Shown one piece after another: positions 25,143 through 33,545 of a DNA stretch of 64,000 bases (positions within the stretch are counted from its first letter, which is position 1; each line of letters opens with the position of its first letter). Origin of the DNA: Weimeria sp002480925. Lineage in GTDB: Bacteria > Bacillota > Clostridia > Lachnospirales > Lachnospiraceae. The notes below the pieces were generated by a model, which saw only the letters and a program-made list of their open reading frames with translations, searched no databases and was not told where the DNA came from. The stretch lies in contig NZ_JBQHVU010000010.1 of assembly GCF_052064335.1 (NCBI RefSeq), positions 23,365 through 87,364 on the forward strand, read 5' to 3'. The position numbers were made by a program, and so were the translations under genes.

Positions 25143-25335
25143 CTGCCCTCACACAAAGGAAGTTCTTTTCGCTAAGCTCGAGCTTCGCCTATAAGGAAGT
25201 TCTTTTCGCTAAATTCGAGCTTCGCCTATGGCTCGCTCTCATTAATCTCAAAGAACGGCCTCGCACAGGACTCGAACTTCGCTCACGCTCGTTCTCGTCT
25301 CTGTGCTTTCGGCCACTTCCTAAATTTCTCATCCT
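25143..25335 (-). repeat. Composite dispersed repeat, copy B (inverted)
   Basis: Read on the minus strand it gives the TAGCGAAAAGAACTTCCTT and GCGAAGCTCGA blocks seen at 40.5 and 59.4 kb, ending in a short TGTGTGAGG heptamer remnant next to the antiporter stop codon. Confidence 0.75.
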
Positions 25336-25384
25336 GTAGTATAATAGCCATATACAACCTTGATCATTGAAAGGAGGCCACTTT

Positions 25385-25825
25385 ATGGGATTTTTTGATA
25401 CAATAGAAGAAGCTGGCAGGGGGATCGGTGCTGCGGCAAAGGATGCGGCCAGGACTGCACGGCTTAATATGAAGCTCAAGGATCTGGATGTGAAGCTTCA
25501 TAAGGAGTACGAGTTGATCGGACAGAAGTATTATAAGGCACACTGCGATGAGGATACGCCGGATAACCGTAAGGTGAAGGAGATCTATGCTGAGATCGCA
25601 GCCACAAAGGACCAGCTCGCAGATATCAGAGGAGAGAGCCTATGCCCTAGCTGTGGCGAGTTCGTTGACAAGAATTCAAGGTTCTGCAACCATTGCGGTG
25701 CGCCGCTTGCGGAGACGGTCGACGAGGATGATGTGACAGTCGAGGAGCCGGAGGATAAGACCTGCGAGGAGCCTGACAGGGAGACAGATAAAGAGGCTTG
25801 CGAGGAAGAAAAGTCGCAGGATTGA
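25385..25825 (+). CDS. Zinc-ribbon hypothetical protein
   Basis: 146 residues. The N-terminal ~70 residues are helical and charged, with no membrane segment. A zinc ribbon follows (CPSCGEFVDKNSRFCNHCG, about residues 84-102, with four Cys). The C-terminus is a highly acidic tail with Cys-Glu-Glu repeats. Role unknown. The start at 25385 is set by AGGAGG at 25373; an earlier in-frame start would lie across this SD. Confidence 0.72.
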   Translation: MGFFDTIEEAGRGIGAAAKDAARTARLNMKLKDLDVKLHKEYELIGQKYYKAHCDEDTPDNRKVKEIYAEIAATKDQLADIRGESLCPSCGEFVDKNSRFCNHCGAPLAETVDEDDVTVEEPEDKTCEEPDRETDKEACEEEKSQD

Positions 25826-25861
25826 AGGACGCAGGAAAAGAGTATTTTTAAGGAGCATATT

Positions 25862-27556
25862 TTGACAAACAAGGGACCATACTACATCACAACAGCAATT
25901 GCCTATACCTCGGGAAAGCCGCATATAGGTAATACATATGAGATCATTCTTGCGGATGCCATAGCCAGATTCAAGCGGAAGGAAGGATATGATGTATATT
26001 TCCAGACCGGATCGGATGAGCACGGACAGAAGATAGAGACCCGCGCCATTGAGGATGGCTGCACGCCGAAGGAGTTCGTGGATAAGACGGCAGCAGAGAT
26101 AAAGAGACTCTGGGATATGTGCAATACTACATATGACCGTTTCATCAGGACTACCGACGAGGACCATGTGAAGACGGTCCAGAAGATTTTCCGCAAGCTT
26201 TATGATCAGGGAGATATATATAAGGGCTCATATGACGGAATGTACTGTACCGAGTGCGAAGCATATTATTCGGCTTCCCAGCTTACGGAGGACGGCAGAT
26301 GCCCTGTCTGCGGAAGTGAGGTACATCAGATGAGCGAGGAAGCATATTTCTTCCGTATGAGTAAGTATGCCCCGAGGCTTATCGACTATATCAACGATCA
26401 TCCTGAGTTCATCCAGCCGGTCTCAAGGAAGAATGAGATGATGAACAACTTCCTTCTGCCGGGACTTTCAGATCTGTGCGTCTCGAGGAGCTCATTCAAA
26501 TGGGGGATTCCGGTTGATTTCGATCCGGGACATGTAGTATATGTATGGCTCGATGCGCTTTCTAACTATATCACCGGCTTAGGCTATGATCCAGATGGAG
26601 AGAACGGAGAGCTTTATAATAAATACTGGCCGGCAGACCTCCATCTGATCGGGAAGGATATAGTCAGATTCCATACCATTTACTGGCCTATTTTCCTGAT
26701 GGCGCTCGGGGAGCCGCTTCCTAAGCAGGTGTTTGGTCATCCGTGGCTTTTGCAGGGCGGAGAGAAGATGTCTAAGTCCAAGGGAAATGTGATCTATGCC
26801 GACGATATGATCGACCTGTTCGGAGTAGACGCAGTCCGCTATTTCTGTATACACGAGATGCCGTACGAAAACGACGGAGTGATCACCTGGGAGCTTATGG
26901 TCGAGAGATACAATTCTGATCTGGCCAATACACTTGGAAATCTTGTCCAGCGTACAATCTCGATGAGCAATAAATATTTTGACGGCATAGTCGAGGACAA
27001 GGGCGCAGAGGAAGCCGTAGATTCCGATCTGAAGGCGGTGGTCACCGGAGCTAAGGATATCTGCATTGAAAAAATGGATACCCTTCATGCGGCAGATACT
27101 CTTACAGAGATATTCAAGATTTTTAAGCGTCTGAACAAGTATATAGATGAGACAGAGCCTTGGGCGCTTGCAAAGGACGAGACGAAGAGAGACCGCCTGG
27201 CGACAGTGCTTTACAACCTTTGCGACGGGATAATGACAGGAGCATCCTTTCTCTATCCGTTCCTTCCGGAGACGGCTGAGAAGATATCGGCTCTGCTTGA
27301 TACTCCGCTAAGAGAGTTTGACCAGCTGGATAAGACAGGCCTCTATCCTTCAGGCAACAAGGTGGTTGAGAAGCCGGAGATGCTTTTTGCAAGAAAGAAT
27401 CTTAAGGAGATCCAAAAGCAGACAGAGGCTATCGAAAAGAAGCAGAAGGAAGAGTTCAGGGAGCATCAGATAATCGCACAGGAGAACCTGAAGAAGGCGG
27501 GGAAACTCAATGCAGCTTCACTTCAGGGCGATAAGAAAACAGGAGCGATCGGATGA
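25862..27556 (+). CDS. metG: Methionyl-tRNA synthetase, short form
   Basis: Class I synthetase charging initiator and elongator tRNA-Met. The HIGH motif is PHIGN (about residues 20-24), the zinc knuckle is CTECEAYY...CPVCGSEV (about 127-155), and KMSKS appears perfectly as EKMSKSKGN (about 302). At 564 residues it lacks the C-terminal EMAP/Trbp111-like tRNA-binding domain of many homologues and ends in a Lys-rich helical tail. It begins with TTG preceded by AAGGAG. Its stop overlaps the tatD start (ATGA). Confidence 0.95.
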   Translation: MTNKGPYYITTAIAYTSGKPHIGNTYEIILADAIARFKRKEGYDVYFQTGSDEHGQKIETRAIEDGCTPKEFVDKTAAEIKRLWDMCNTTYDRFIRTTDEDHVKTVQKIFRKLYDQGDIYKGSYDGMYCTECEAYYSASQLTEDGRCPVCGSEVHQMSEEAYFFRMSKYAPRLIDYINDHPEFIQPVSRKNEMMNNFLLPGLSDLCVSRSSFKWGIPVDFDPGHVVYVWLDALSNYITGLGYDPDGENGELYNKYWPADLHLIGKDIVRFHTIYWPIFLMALGEPLPKQVFGHPWLLQGGEKMSKSKGNVIYADDMIDLFGVDAVRYFCIHEMPYENDGVITWELMVERYNSDLANTLGNLVQRTISMSNKYFDGIVEDKGAEEAVDSDLKAVVTGAKDICIEKMDTLHAADTLTEIFKIFKRLNKYIDETEPWALAKDETKRDRLATVLYNLCDGIMTGASFLYPFLPETAEKISALLDTPLREFDQLDKTGLYPSGNKVVEKPEMLFARKNLKEIQKQTEAIEKKQKEEFREHQIIAQENLKKAGKLNAASLQGDKKTGAIG

Positions 27557-28440
27557 TATTCGAATCACATGCTCACTATGAGGACCCTGCATATGATGAT
27601 GACAGGGAGGAGCTTCTGAAAAAGATCCACAGTGGTCTTGTCGAGGCGATAGTCGATGTCGGAGCAACGCTTGAATCATCGAGAAAAAGCAGGGAGCTTG
27701 CGGATACGCATGATTACATATATTCTGCGGTCGGTATACATCCTGAGGAAATAAAGGATTTCGGTATACCGGGGCGGATGGTGGCTGAGGAGATAAACGG
27801 CAGATCATGTACATCCTTCTACCCTTTTGAGTATCCTCAGGCTGCTGATGGCAACTGTGGCCGCGTCCTTCGTGAGCTTAAGGATCTGGCCTCAGATGAC
27901 AGGGTGGTGGCTATTGGAGAGATAGGGCTCGACTACTATTGGGTCAAGGATGATAAGGCAAGGGCAGCCCAGAGATTTTTCTTTGAAAAGCAGCTTGAGC
28001 TTGCAAGAGAGCTTGACTTGCCTGTCATAGTCCATTCTCGTGAGGCAGCAGAAGATACCATGTGTATAATGCACAATGCCTGTGAAAAGGGTACAAGGGC
28101 CGTGATCCATGCCTACTCCTATTCGGTTGAGCAGGCCAGGGCATATATTGATATGGGCTGCTACCTTGGAGTGGGAGGAGTGGTCACATTCAAGAATTCA
28201 AGGAAGCTGGCCAGGGTAGTAGAGGAGATCCCTCTTGAGAGGATCCTTACTGAGACTGACTGCCCTTATCTGGCTCCGGAGCCCTTCCGTGGCATGAGGA
28301 ATGATTCGGGCTATCTTCCTTATATAGTGAAGAGGATAGCTGAGATCAAGGGCTGCACAGAGTTTCGGGTCATGGAGACGACAAGAAAGAACGGCTATGA
28401 TTTTTTCAGAATAAAGCCGCAGAGGAAGCGTAATGGCTGA
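27553..28440 (+). CDS. TatD-family metal-dependent hydrolase
   Basis: TIM-barrel nuclease/hydrolase of the TatD group, 295 residues. Metal ligands are visible: an SHAHYED start in place of the usual D-x-H-x-H, GEIGLDYYW, PVIVHSREA, HAYSY and LTETDCPYLAP. An insertion of about 30 residues (near 85-115), absent from typical TatD, precedes GEIGLD. Overlaps both neighbours (metG by four bases, rsmA by eight), the common metG-tatD-rsmA order of Firmicutes. Confidence 0.9.
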   Translation: MIFESHAHYEDPAYDDDREELLKKIHSGLVEAIVDVGATLESSRKSRELADTHDYIYSAVGIHPEEIKDFGIPGRMVAEEINGRSCTSFYPFEYPQAADGNCGRVLRELKDLASDDRVVAIGEIGLDYYWVKDDKARAAQRFFFEKQLELARELDLPVIVHSREAAEDTMCIMHNACEKGTRAVIHAYSYSVEQARAYIDMGCYLGVGGVVTFKNSRKLARVVEEIPLERILTETDCPYLAPEPFRGMRNDSGYLPYIVKRIAEIKGCTEFRVMETTRKNGYDFFRIKPQRKRNG

Positions 28441-29278
28441 TCAGGACTACAGGAGGATGCAGGAGGTCCTCGCAAGACATGATTTCCATTTCAAGAAGAA
28501 ATACGGACAGAATTTCCTGACCCGTCCCCAGCTCTTGAACGATATAGCTGACGGGGCCAAAGTCACAGAGAGTGATACAGTCATAGAGATAGGACCGGGA
28601 GCCGGGACACTTACAAGAGTCCTTGCAGAAAGGGCTAAGCGTGTCATTGCCATTGAGATAGATGAGAGGCTGATACCGGTGCTTGACGAGACTCTGGCAG
28701 ATTGTGACAATGTGACGGTCATAAATGCCGATATCCTGAAGCTCGATCTGGATGAGCTGGTATCAGGTGAAAGCGTAAAGGTCGTTGCCAACCTTCCTTA
28801 CTATATTACAACCCCTATAATAATGGGACTGCTCGAAAAGAACTTTCCTTTTGAAAATATTACTGTAATGGTACAGAAAGAGGTCGCCGAGAGGATGGAG
28901 GCAGTAGCCGGAAGTAAGGATTACGGGGCTCTGTCGCTTGCTGTCGAATATTATACCAGGCCGCAGATACTTTTTTATGTGCCTCCGGAGTATTTTGTGC
29001 CGAGGCCAAAGGTCGGATCGGCAGTTATATCTCTTGAGAAAAAGGATCTGACTGATCAGATGAGAGAGCAGGCACCGGATGTGTTTACAGTGATAAGGGC
29101 AGCCTTTAACCAGAGGCGGAAATCAATGGTCAATGCCCTTTCGAATGCCGCTGTCTTCGGAGCTTCCAGGGAGGAGATAGCAGGGGCTCTTGAGGCGGCA
29201 GGCCTTGAGGCAGGCATAAGGGCAGAGAAGCTTACCCTGGATGACTTTATAAGACTCACGGAGTGCCTGAAGGGATGA
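28433..29278 (+). CDS. rsmA: 16S rRNA dimethyladenosine transferase
   Basis: Dimethylates the two adjacent adenosines in the 3'-terminal hairpin of 16S rRNA during small-subunit assembly. It shows KKYGQNFL near residue 20, the SAM-binding EIGPGAGTLT and the catalytic NLPYYITTP motif. Length (281) is normal. It overlaps tatD upstream and a GIY-YIG gene downstream (ATGA). Confidence 0.96.
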   Translation: MADQDYRRMQEVLARHDFHFKKKYGQNFLTRPQLLNDIADGAKVTESDTVIEIGPGAGTLTRVLAERAKRVIAIEIDERLIPVLDETLADCDNVTVINADILKLDLDELVSGESVKVVANLPYYITTPIIMGLLEKNFPFENITVMVQKEVAERMEAVAGSKDYGALSLAVEYYTRPQILFYVPPEYFVPRPKVGSAVISLEKKDLTDQMREQAPDVFTVIRAAFNQRRKSMVNALSNAAVFGASREEIAGALEAAGLEAGIRAEKLTLDDFIRLTECLKG

Positions 29279-29622
29279 AGGATTTCTATACCTATATGGT
29301 CCGCTGCTCTGATGACAGCATCTATACCGGATATACTACGAATTTAGAGAGGCGGGTCAGAGCCCATAACGAGGGGAAGGCCGGAGCCAAGTATACGAGA
29401 AGCCGTCGCCCGGTGGAGCTTGTATACTATGAGAAATTTGCGACAAGACATGAGGCGCTTGTAAGAGAGGCTCAGATCAAGAGACTTGACAGGAGACAGA
29501 AACTAAAACTATTGGAGAAGGATAATGGGAATCTTCGACAGATTAAGGGAAAAGGCTCAGATGTCGGAAGACGAGCTCGAACAGAAGAGACAGGAGGCTG
29601 CAGAGGCCAGGAAGAGGGCTAA
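29275..29622 (+). CDS. GIY-YIG nuclease-fold protein (UPF0213/YhbQ-like)
   Basis: 115 residues. The first ~80 form a GIY-YIG domain: FYTYMVRCSDDSIYTGYT at the N-terminus, then R-R-V-R-A-H-N, KYTRSRRPVELVYYE, and A-L-x-R-E-x-x-I-K-R-L. This fits the short YhbQ-like family, whose function is not well defined. The last ~30 residues (Gly/Arg/Glu-rich) overlap the start of tadA out of frame by 98 bases and look like read-through of tadA's coiled-coil sequence, not a folded domain. A GTG at 29263 is an alternative start. Confidence 0.85.
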   Translation: MKDFYTYMVRCSDDSIYTGYTTNLERRVRAHNEGKAGAKYTRSRRPVELVYYEKFATRHEALVREAQIKRLDRRQKLKLLEKDNGNLRQIKGKGSDVGRRARTEETGGCRGQEEG

Positions 29623-30196
29623 GGAGGAGCAGCAGGCCATAAAGGACAGGGAAAAGGCCATACGCGCTGCCCAGAAGGATTCCGACAGACAGAAACGTGC
29701 TGATGAGCGTTTCATGAATGAGGCGATCGCTGAGGGAAGAAGGGCAGCAGCCATAAGAGAGGTGCCTATCGGCGCAGTTATAGTAAGAAACGGACGTATA
29801 ATTGCCCGTGGCTACAACAGGCGCAACAACGACAGGAATGTACTTTCCCATGCTGAGCTTACTGCGATAAGGGATGCCTGTAAGAAAACGGGAGACTGGA
29901 GACTGGAGGACTGCACGCTTTATGTGACCTTAGAGCCCTGTCCTATGTGTGCCGGAGCCATAGTTCAGGCCAGGATACCAAGAGTGGTGATCGGCACCCA
30001 GAATTCAAAGGCTGGCTGTGCGGGCTCGGTGATCAATCTTCTCAAAATGCCTGGCTTCAACCATCAGTGTGATATCACCTATGATGTGCTCCATGATGAT
30101 TGTGCGGCTATGATCACAGGCTTTTTCAGACGGCTGCGTGAGGAGAAGCGTCTGGCTGAGGAGGACGTAGGCAAGCCTCCTATAAGGATGGACTGA
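29525..30196 (+). CDS. tadA: tRNA-specific adenosine deaminase with N-terminal coiled coil
   Basis: Converts A34 to inosine in tRNA-Arg(ACG). The zinc site is intact: HAEL (about residue 107-110) with the catalytic Glu, and PCPMCAGA (about 137-144). Unusually, about 60 residues of Glu/Lys/Arg/Ala-rich coiled coil precede the deaminase core, which normally starts near the protein's first residue. The start at 29525 is supported by GGAGAAGG seven bases upstream; a start near 29714 would give the usual length but has no SD. It overlaps the GIY-YIG gene and is followed by a GNAT gene with a one-base overlap. Confidence 0.92.
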   Translation: MGIFDRLREKAQMSEDELEQKRQEAAEARKRAKEEQQAIKDREKAIRAAQKDSDRQKRADERFMNEAIAEGRRAAAIREVPIGAVIVRNGRIIARGYNRRNNDRNVLSHAELTAIRDACKKTGDWRLEDCTLYVTLEPCPMCAGAIVQARIPRVVIGTQNSKAGCAGSVINLLKMPGFNHQCDITYDVLHDDCAAMITGFFRRLREEKRLAEEDVGKPPIRMD

Positions 30197-30753
30197 TGGA
30201 GGATGAACGTCTGGAATCGGAAAACCTTGTGATAAAGGTGCTTCATCCATCTGAGGCATCACTGGTGGCCGCCTTTTACAGCAGGAATTTCGAGGATTTC
30301 GCAAGATATGAGCCTCTTGATAAGAGACAGTCGCTCTCTGTGCATTATCAGAAGCAGGTGCTTGAGTGCGAGGACAGGTACAGGATAGAAGGAAAGCGGA
30401 TCAGATATTATCTTTTCAAGAAATATGAGCCATTCAGGGTCATAGGCACTATAAGCTTCCGCGAGATAGGGACAGAGGGAGATTCCTGCATAGTCGGCTA
30501 TAAGATCGACAGGGAATACAGACGACGTGGCTTCGCAAGGGAGGCTCTGCGCAAGCTGATACCTATAATCAGATATGATTACAGGGTAGGAAGCGTAAAG
30601 GCAGAGGTTCTTCCCACAAATACAGCCTCACAGAATCTGCTTACAGGACTCGGCTTTCACAGGAACGCCCTGCTTTCCTCGAGGGTATGCATAAACGGGA
30701 CCTATCTGGATGAATATCTTTATGTACTGAATAAATGCGATTCAGTAAAATAA
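30196..30753 (+). CDS. GNAT-family N-acetyltransferase
   Basis: 185 residues of the RimJ/RimL type. GYKIDREYRRRGFAREAL contains the acetyl-CoA-binding R-x-x-G-x-A/G motif, preceded by the usual I-G-T-I-S strand and followed by N-T-A-S-Q-N-L. The substrate is unknown; a ribosomal-protein or small-molecule amine would be typical. Its start overlaps the tadA stop (TGATG), so it is the last gene of the metG operon, closed by the terminator at 30754. Confidence 0.85.
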   Translation: MEDERLESENLVIKVLHPSEASLVAAFYSRNFEDFARYEPLDKRQSLSVHYQKQVLECEDRYRIEGKRIRYYLFKKYEPFRVIGTISFREIGTEGDSCIVGYKIDREYRRRGFAREALRKLIPIIRYDYRVGSVKAEVLPTNTASQNLLTGLGFHRNALLSSRVCINGTYLDEYLYVLNKCDSVK

Positions 30754-30784
30754 AAAGGACCGGTATATTACCGGTCCTTTTTTC
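30754..30784 (+). terminator. Terminator of the metG-GNAT operon
   Basis: AAAGGACCGGTA, loop TAT, TACCGGTCCTTT and further T's: a 12-bp perfect stem. Could also act on the leftward cbp transcript. Confidence 0.9.
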
Positions 30785-30850
30785 AAAGGAAATATAAAAA
30801 TATCATTGTATGGGCTAATGAAGGAGGGGAAACCTGCTGTGCAGGAAGAA

Positions 30851-33286
30851 TCAGCCCATTACAACCGAAACAGTGACATCACTCCTGTCTGTAACAGGGG
30901 TGATGATCTGACCGGAGATAGGTGAGCCGTCAACAGTTATCTGTTTGACACCCTTTTCTGCTCCGGCAGAATTATCGACCGTGATATGATAGTTGACCCC
31001 TCTGAATCTGCGGACTAAGGTGTAGCCCTTCAGATCCGAAGGAATGCACGGGTCGATCATAAGCCCGTCAAGCTGGGGCTTTATGCCAAGAATATACTGG
31101 CTTATAGTGGTAAAGGTCCAGGCAGCTGTACCCGTAAGCCAGCTGTTCTTGCCCTCTCCAAAGGTCGGGGCATCCTTTCCTGCTACCATCTGACAATAAA
31201 CATAAGGTTCTGTCCTGTGGATCTCGGATATGTCCTCGAGATATACAGGGCAGGTCTTTTTGAAGACCTCGAAGGCTCTCGCGCCGTGGCCAAGTACAGT
31301 TTCGGCACAGGCTATCCATGGATTGTTGTGGCAGAATATGCCGGCGTTTTCTTTATATCCAGGCGGATATGATGATATCTCACCGAGCTCCACATGGTAT
31401 CTGGTATAAGCTGGATTCAGCAGTACGATGCCGTATTTTGTATCAAGCCTTTCCTTTACAGAATCAAGGGCTTTTTCAGCCTTGCCGCTTTCGACTCCGA
31501 CGCCTGCCATCACACACATGCCCTGAGGCTCGATATAGATCTGGCCCTCCTCGCATTCATGTGATCCGACTGGCTTGGAATAAGCGTCAAAGGCTCTTAT
31601 GAACCAGTCTCCATCCCAGCCGGCAGTCTCAAGAGTATGCTTCATAAGAGCTACAGCCTCCTCGACCTGGCCGGCCCGCTCATCCTTTCCTATATGACGA
31701 AGGATGTCAGCATACTCATTGCCGTATTTTACAAACATACCGCCTATGAATACGGATTCGGCTACAGGACCCTCGGAAGGACCTGTGGTCTGGAAGCTCT
31801 CACCAGGCTCCTCTGAGAAGCAGTTCAGGTTCAGACAGTCATTCCAGTCAGCACGGCCTATAAGCGGAAGGCCGTGAGGCCCCAGGTGACTGGCTGTAAA
31901 GTTAAATGACAGATCCAGATGATCGAGAAGAGGTCTGGCAATAGAGAAATCACTGTCAAAGGCACAGTCCTCGTCAAGAATCGAATAATCTCCTGTCTCA
32001 CGGAGATAAGCGGCTGTACCGGCGATGAGCCAGAGAGGATCATCGTTGAAGCCGCCTCCGATAGCAGCATTGCCCTTCTTTGTCAGAGGCTGGTACTGAT
32101 GGTAGGTGCTTCCATCAGAGAACTGGGTATTGGCAATATCTATTATACGTTCCCTTGCCCTTTCAGGGATAAGGTGGACGAAGCCGAGCAGATCCTGACA
32201 TGAATCACGGAAGCCCATTCCTCGTCCCATTCCGCTTTCAAAGTAGCTGGCGGAACGGCTCATATTGAATGTGACCATGCACTGGTACTGGTTCCATATA
32301 TTTACAAGCCGGTTCAGCTTCTGATCAGGTGTATCTACATTATAGGTAGAAAGTAGACCCTCCCAGTATTCTTTCAGCTCTTCAAGGGCCGCCTCCGCCT
32401 GCTCTGGTGTCTGGTATCTGGAAAGGAGTGCGTCGGCAGGCTCCTTGTTGATGACGCCTGGGGAGACGAACTTCTTGTCACGCGGACACTGGCAGTAGCC
32501 AAGCACAAATATGAAGGTCCTTGACTGGCCGGGAGCTAAGGTCAGGTTGATCTGATGGGCACCGACCAAAGCCCAGCCGTGGGCTATTGAATTATGGCAG
32601 TGGCCCTCGGTAACAGCCTGAGGGTTCCTTGCTCCATTATAGAGACCAACGAACTCGTCACGGGACGTATCGAAGCCGTCTACAGGTACATTTACAGAGT
32701 AGACAGCATAGTGATCCCGCCTCTCGCGGAATTCGGTCTTGTGGTAGATGGTGCTTCCGACTACCTCGACCTCACCGGTTGAGAAATTCCTCTGGAAATT
32801 GGTTGAGTCATCCTCAGCATTCCAGAGACAGAACTCGACATAGCTGAAAAGCTCAAGCTTCCTCTCGGTGGATCCTTCATTAGTAATAACAAGGCGGTTG
32901 ACCTCGCATGGATCATGGACAGGTACGAAGGCTGTAAGCTCAGCCTTGATCCCGTTCTTTGCTCCGGTGATCACCGAATAGCCAAGACCGTGACGACATT
33001 CATAGGAATCGAGCTCAGTCTGGACTGGCTGCCAGCCTGGATTCCAGATCGTGTCACCGTCCTTTATATAGTAGTATCTTCCGCTGTTGTCTACAGGACT
33101 GTTATTGTATCTGTAGCGTGTGAGACGAAGGAGCTTGGCATCCTTATAGAAATCATAGCCCCCGGCGGTGTTGGAAAACAGTCCGAAAAACTCGCTGCTG
33201 CCCAGATAGTTGATCCATGGCAGAGGAGTCTTCGGCGTAGTGATGACATATTCCTTTCTGTCATCGTCAAAATGGCCGAACTTCAT
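30851..33286 (-). CDS. cbp: Cellobiose phosphorylase (GH94)
   Basis: Splits cellobiose with phosphate into glucose 1-phosphate and glucose in the cytoplasm, saving ATP. The 811-residue sequence tracks the clostridial cellobiose phosphorylases closely from the start (FDDDRKEYVITTP..PWINYLG) through SFE-SGMGRGMGFRDS, the catalytic-acid region GRADWNDCLNLNCF and YPPGYKENAGIFCHNN to the end. Transcribed divergently from the lacI-type regulator and importer genes, with an operator over its start site. The pairing with a sugar ABC importer supports cellobiose as the imported sugar. Confidence 0.95.
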   Translation of the reverse strand: MKFGHFDDDRKEYVITTPKTPLPWINYLGSSEFFGLFSNTAGGYDFYKDAKLLRLTRYRYNNSPVDNSGRYYYIKDGDTIWNPGWQPVQTELDSYECRHGLGYSVITGAKNGIKAELTAFVPVHDPCEVNRLVITNEGSTERKLELFSYVEFCLWNAEDDSTNFQRNFSTGEVEVVGSTIYHKTEFRERRDHYAVYSVNVPVDGFDTSRDEFVGLYNGARNPQAVTEGHCHNSIAHGWALVGAHQINLTLAPGQSRTFIFVLGYCQCPRDKKFVSPGVINKEPADALLSRYQTPEQAEAALEELKEYWEGLLSTYNVDTPDQKLNRLVNIWNQYQCMVTFNMSRSASYFESGMGRGMGFRDSCQDLLGFVHLIPERARERIIDIANTQFSDGSTYHQYQPLTKKGNAAIGGGFNDDPLWLIAGTAAYLRETGDYSILDEDCAFDSDFSIARPLLDHLDLSFNFTASHLGPHGLPLIGRADWNDCLNLNCFSEEPGESFQTTGPSEGPVAESVFIGGMFVKYGNEYADILRHIGKDERAGQVEEAVALMKHTLETAGWDGDWFIRAFDAYSKPVGSHECEEGQIYIEPQGMCVMAGVGVESGKAEKALDSVKERLDTKYGIVLLNPAYTRYHVELGEISSYPPGYKENAGIFCHNNPWIACAETVLGHGARAFEVFKKTCPVYLEDISEIHRTEPYVYCQMVAGKDAPTFGEGKNSWLTGTAAWTFTTISQYILGIKPQLDGLMIDPCIPSDLKGYTLVRRFRGVNYHITVDNSAGAEKGVKQITVDGSPISGQIITPVTDRSDVTVSVVMG

Positions 33287-33330
33287 AGAACTTCTCCTTT
33301 TAAAATATACTTAATTCATAACTGGAAAGT

Positions 33331-33348
33331 TACGAATACGATTTCGTA
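33331..33348 (-). promoter_or_regulatory. LacI-type operator in front of cbp
   Basis: TACGAATACGATTTCGTA, an imperfect 18-bp palindrome with 6-bp perfect arms; its core on the minus strand is CGAAATCGTATTCG. It covers roughly +7 to +25 relative to the predicted cbp transcription start, a blocking position. Confidence 0.7.
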
Positions 33349-33361
33349 GGTTCTTACACCG

Positions 33362-33390
33362 ATTATAAAACCATACAATGAATTTGTAAA
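33362..33390 (-). promoter_or_regulatory. cbp promoter
   Basis: Minus strand TTTACA (33385-33390), 17-base spacer, TATAAT (33362-33367). Confidence 0.78.
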
Positions 33391-33453
33391 GCAAAAGTTT
33401 AATTTTGTGCAGAACAAACAAAAACGCTGTGAAGAATTTGTGAAAATTGGATA

Positions 33454-33482
33454 TTGACCAAAATGCGAAAACGATTTAGAAT
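33454..33482 (+). promoter_or_regulatory. Promoter of the lacI-type regulator
   Basis: TTGACC (33454-33459), 17-base spacer, TAGAAT (33477-33482). The spacer contains an operator-like CGAAAACGATTTAG (33466-33479). Confidence 0.7.
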
Positions 33483-33503
33483 GAAGTCACGAAAACGAAT
33501 TCG
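33466..33503 (+). promoter_or_regulatory. Two LacI-type operators over the regulator promoter
   Basis: CGAAAACGATTTAG at 33466-33479 and CGAAAACGAATTCG at 33490-33503 match the operator at 33331 (CGAAAtCGtATTCG) in 10 or more of 14 positions. They sit between -35 and -10 and just after -10, suggesting autorepression. Confidence 0.65.
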
Positions 33504-33545
33504 AAGCTCCCAAAGGAACCAGGGAGCCAGGCAGGAAAGGTGGTG

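Noticed and set aside
25826..25861. T-box or SAM leader for metG
   Set aside because: The gap to the previous gene is only 36 bases.
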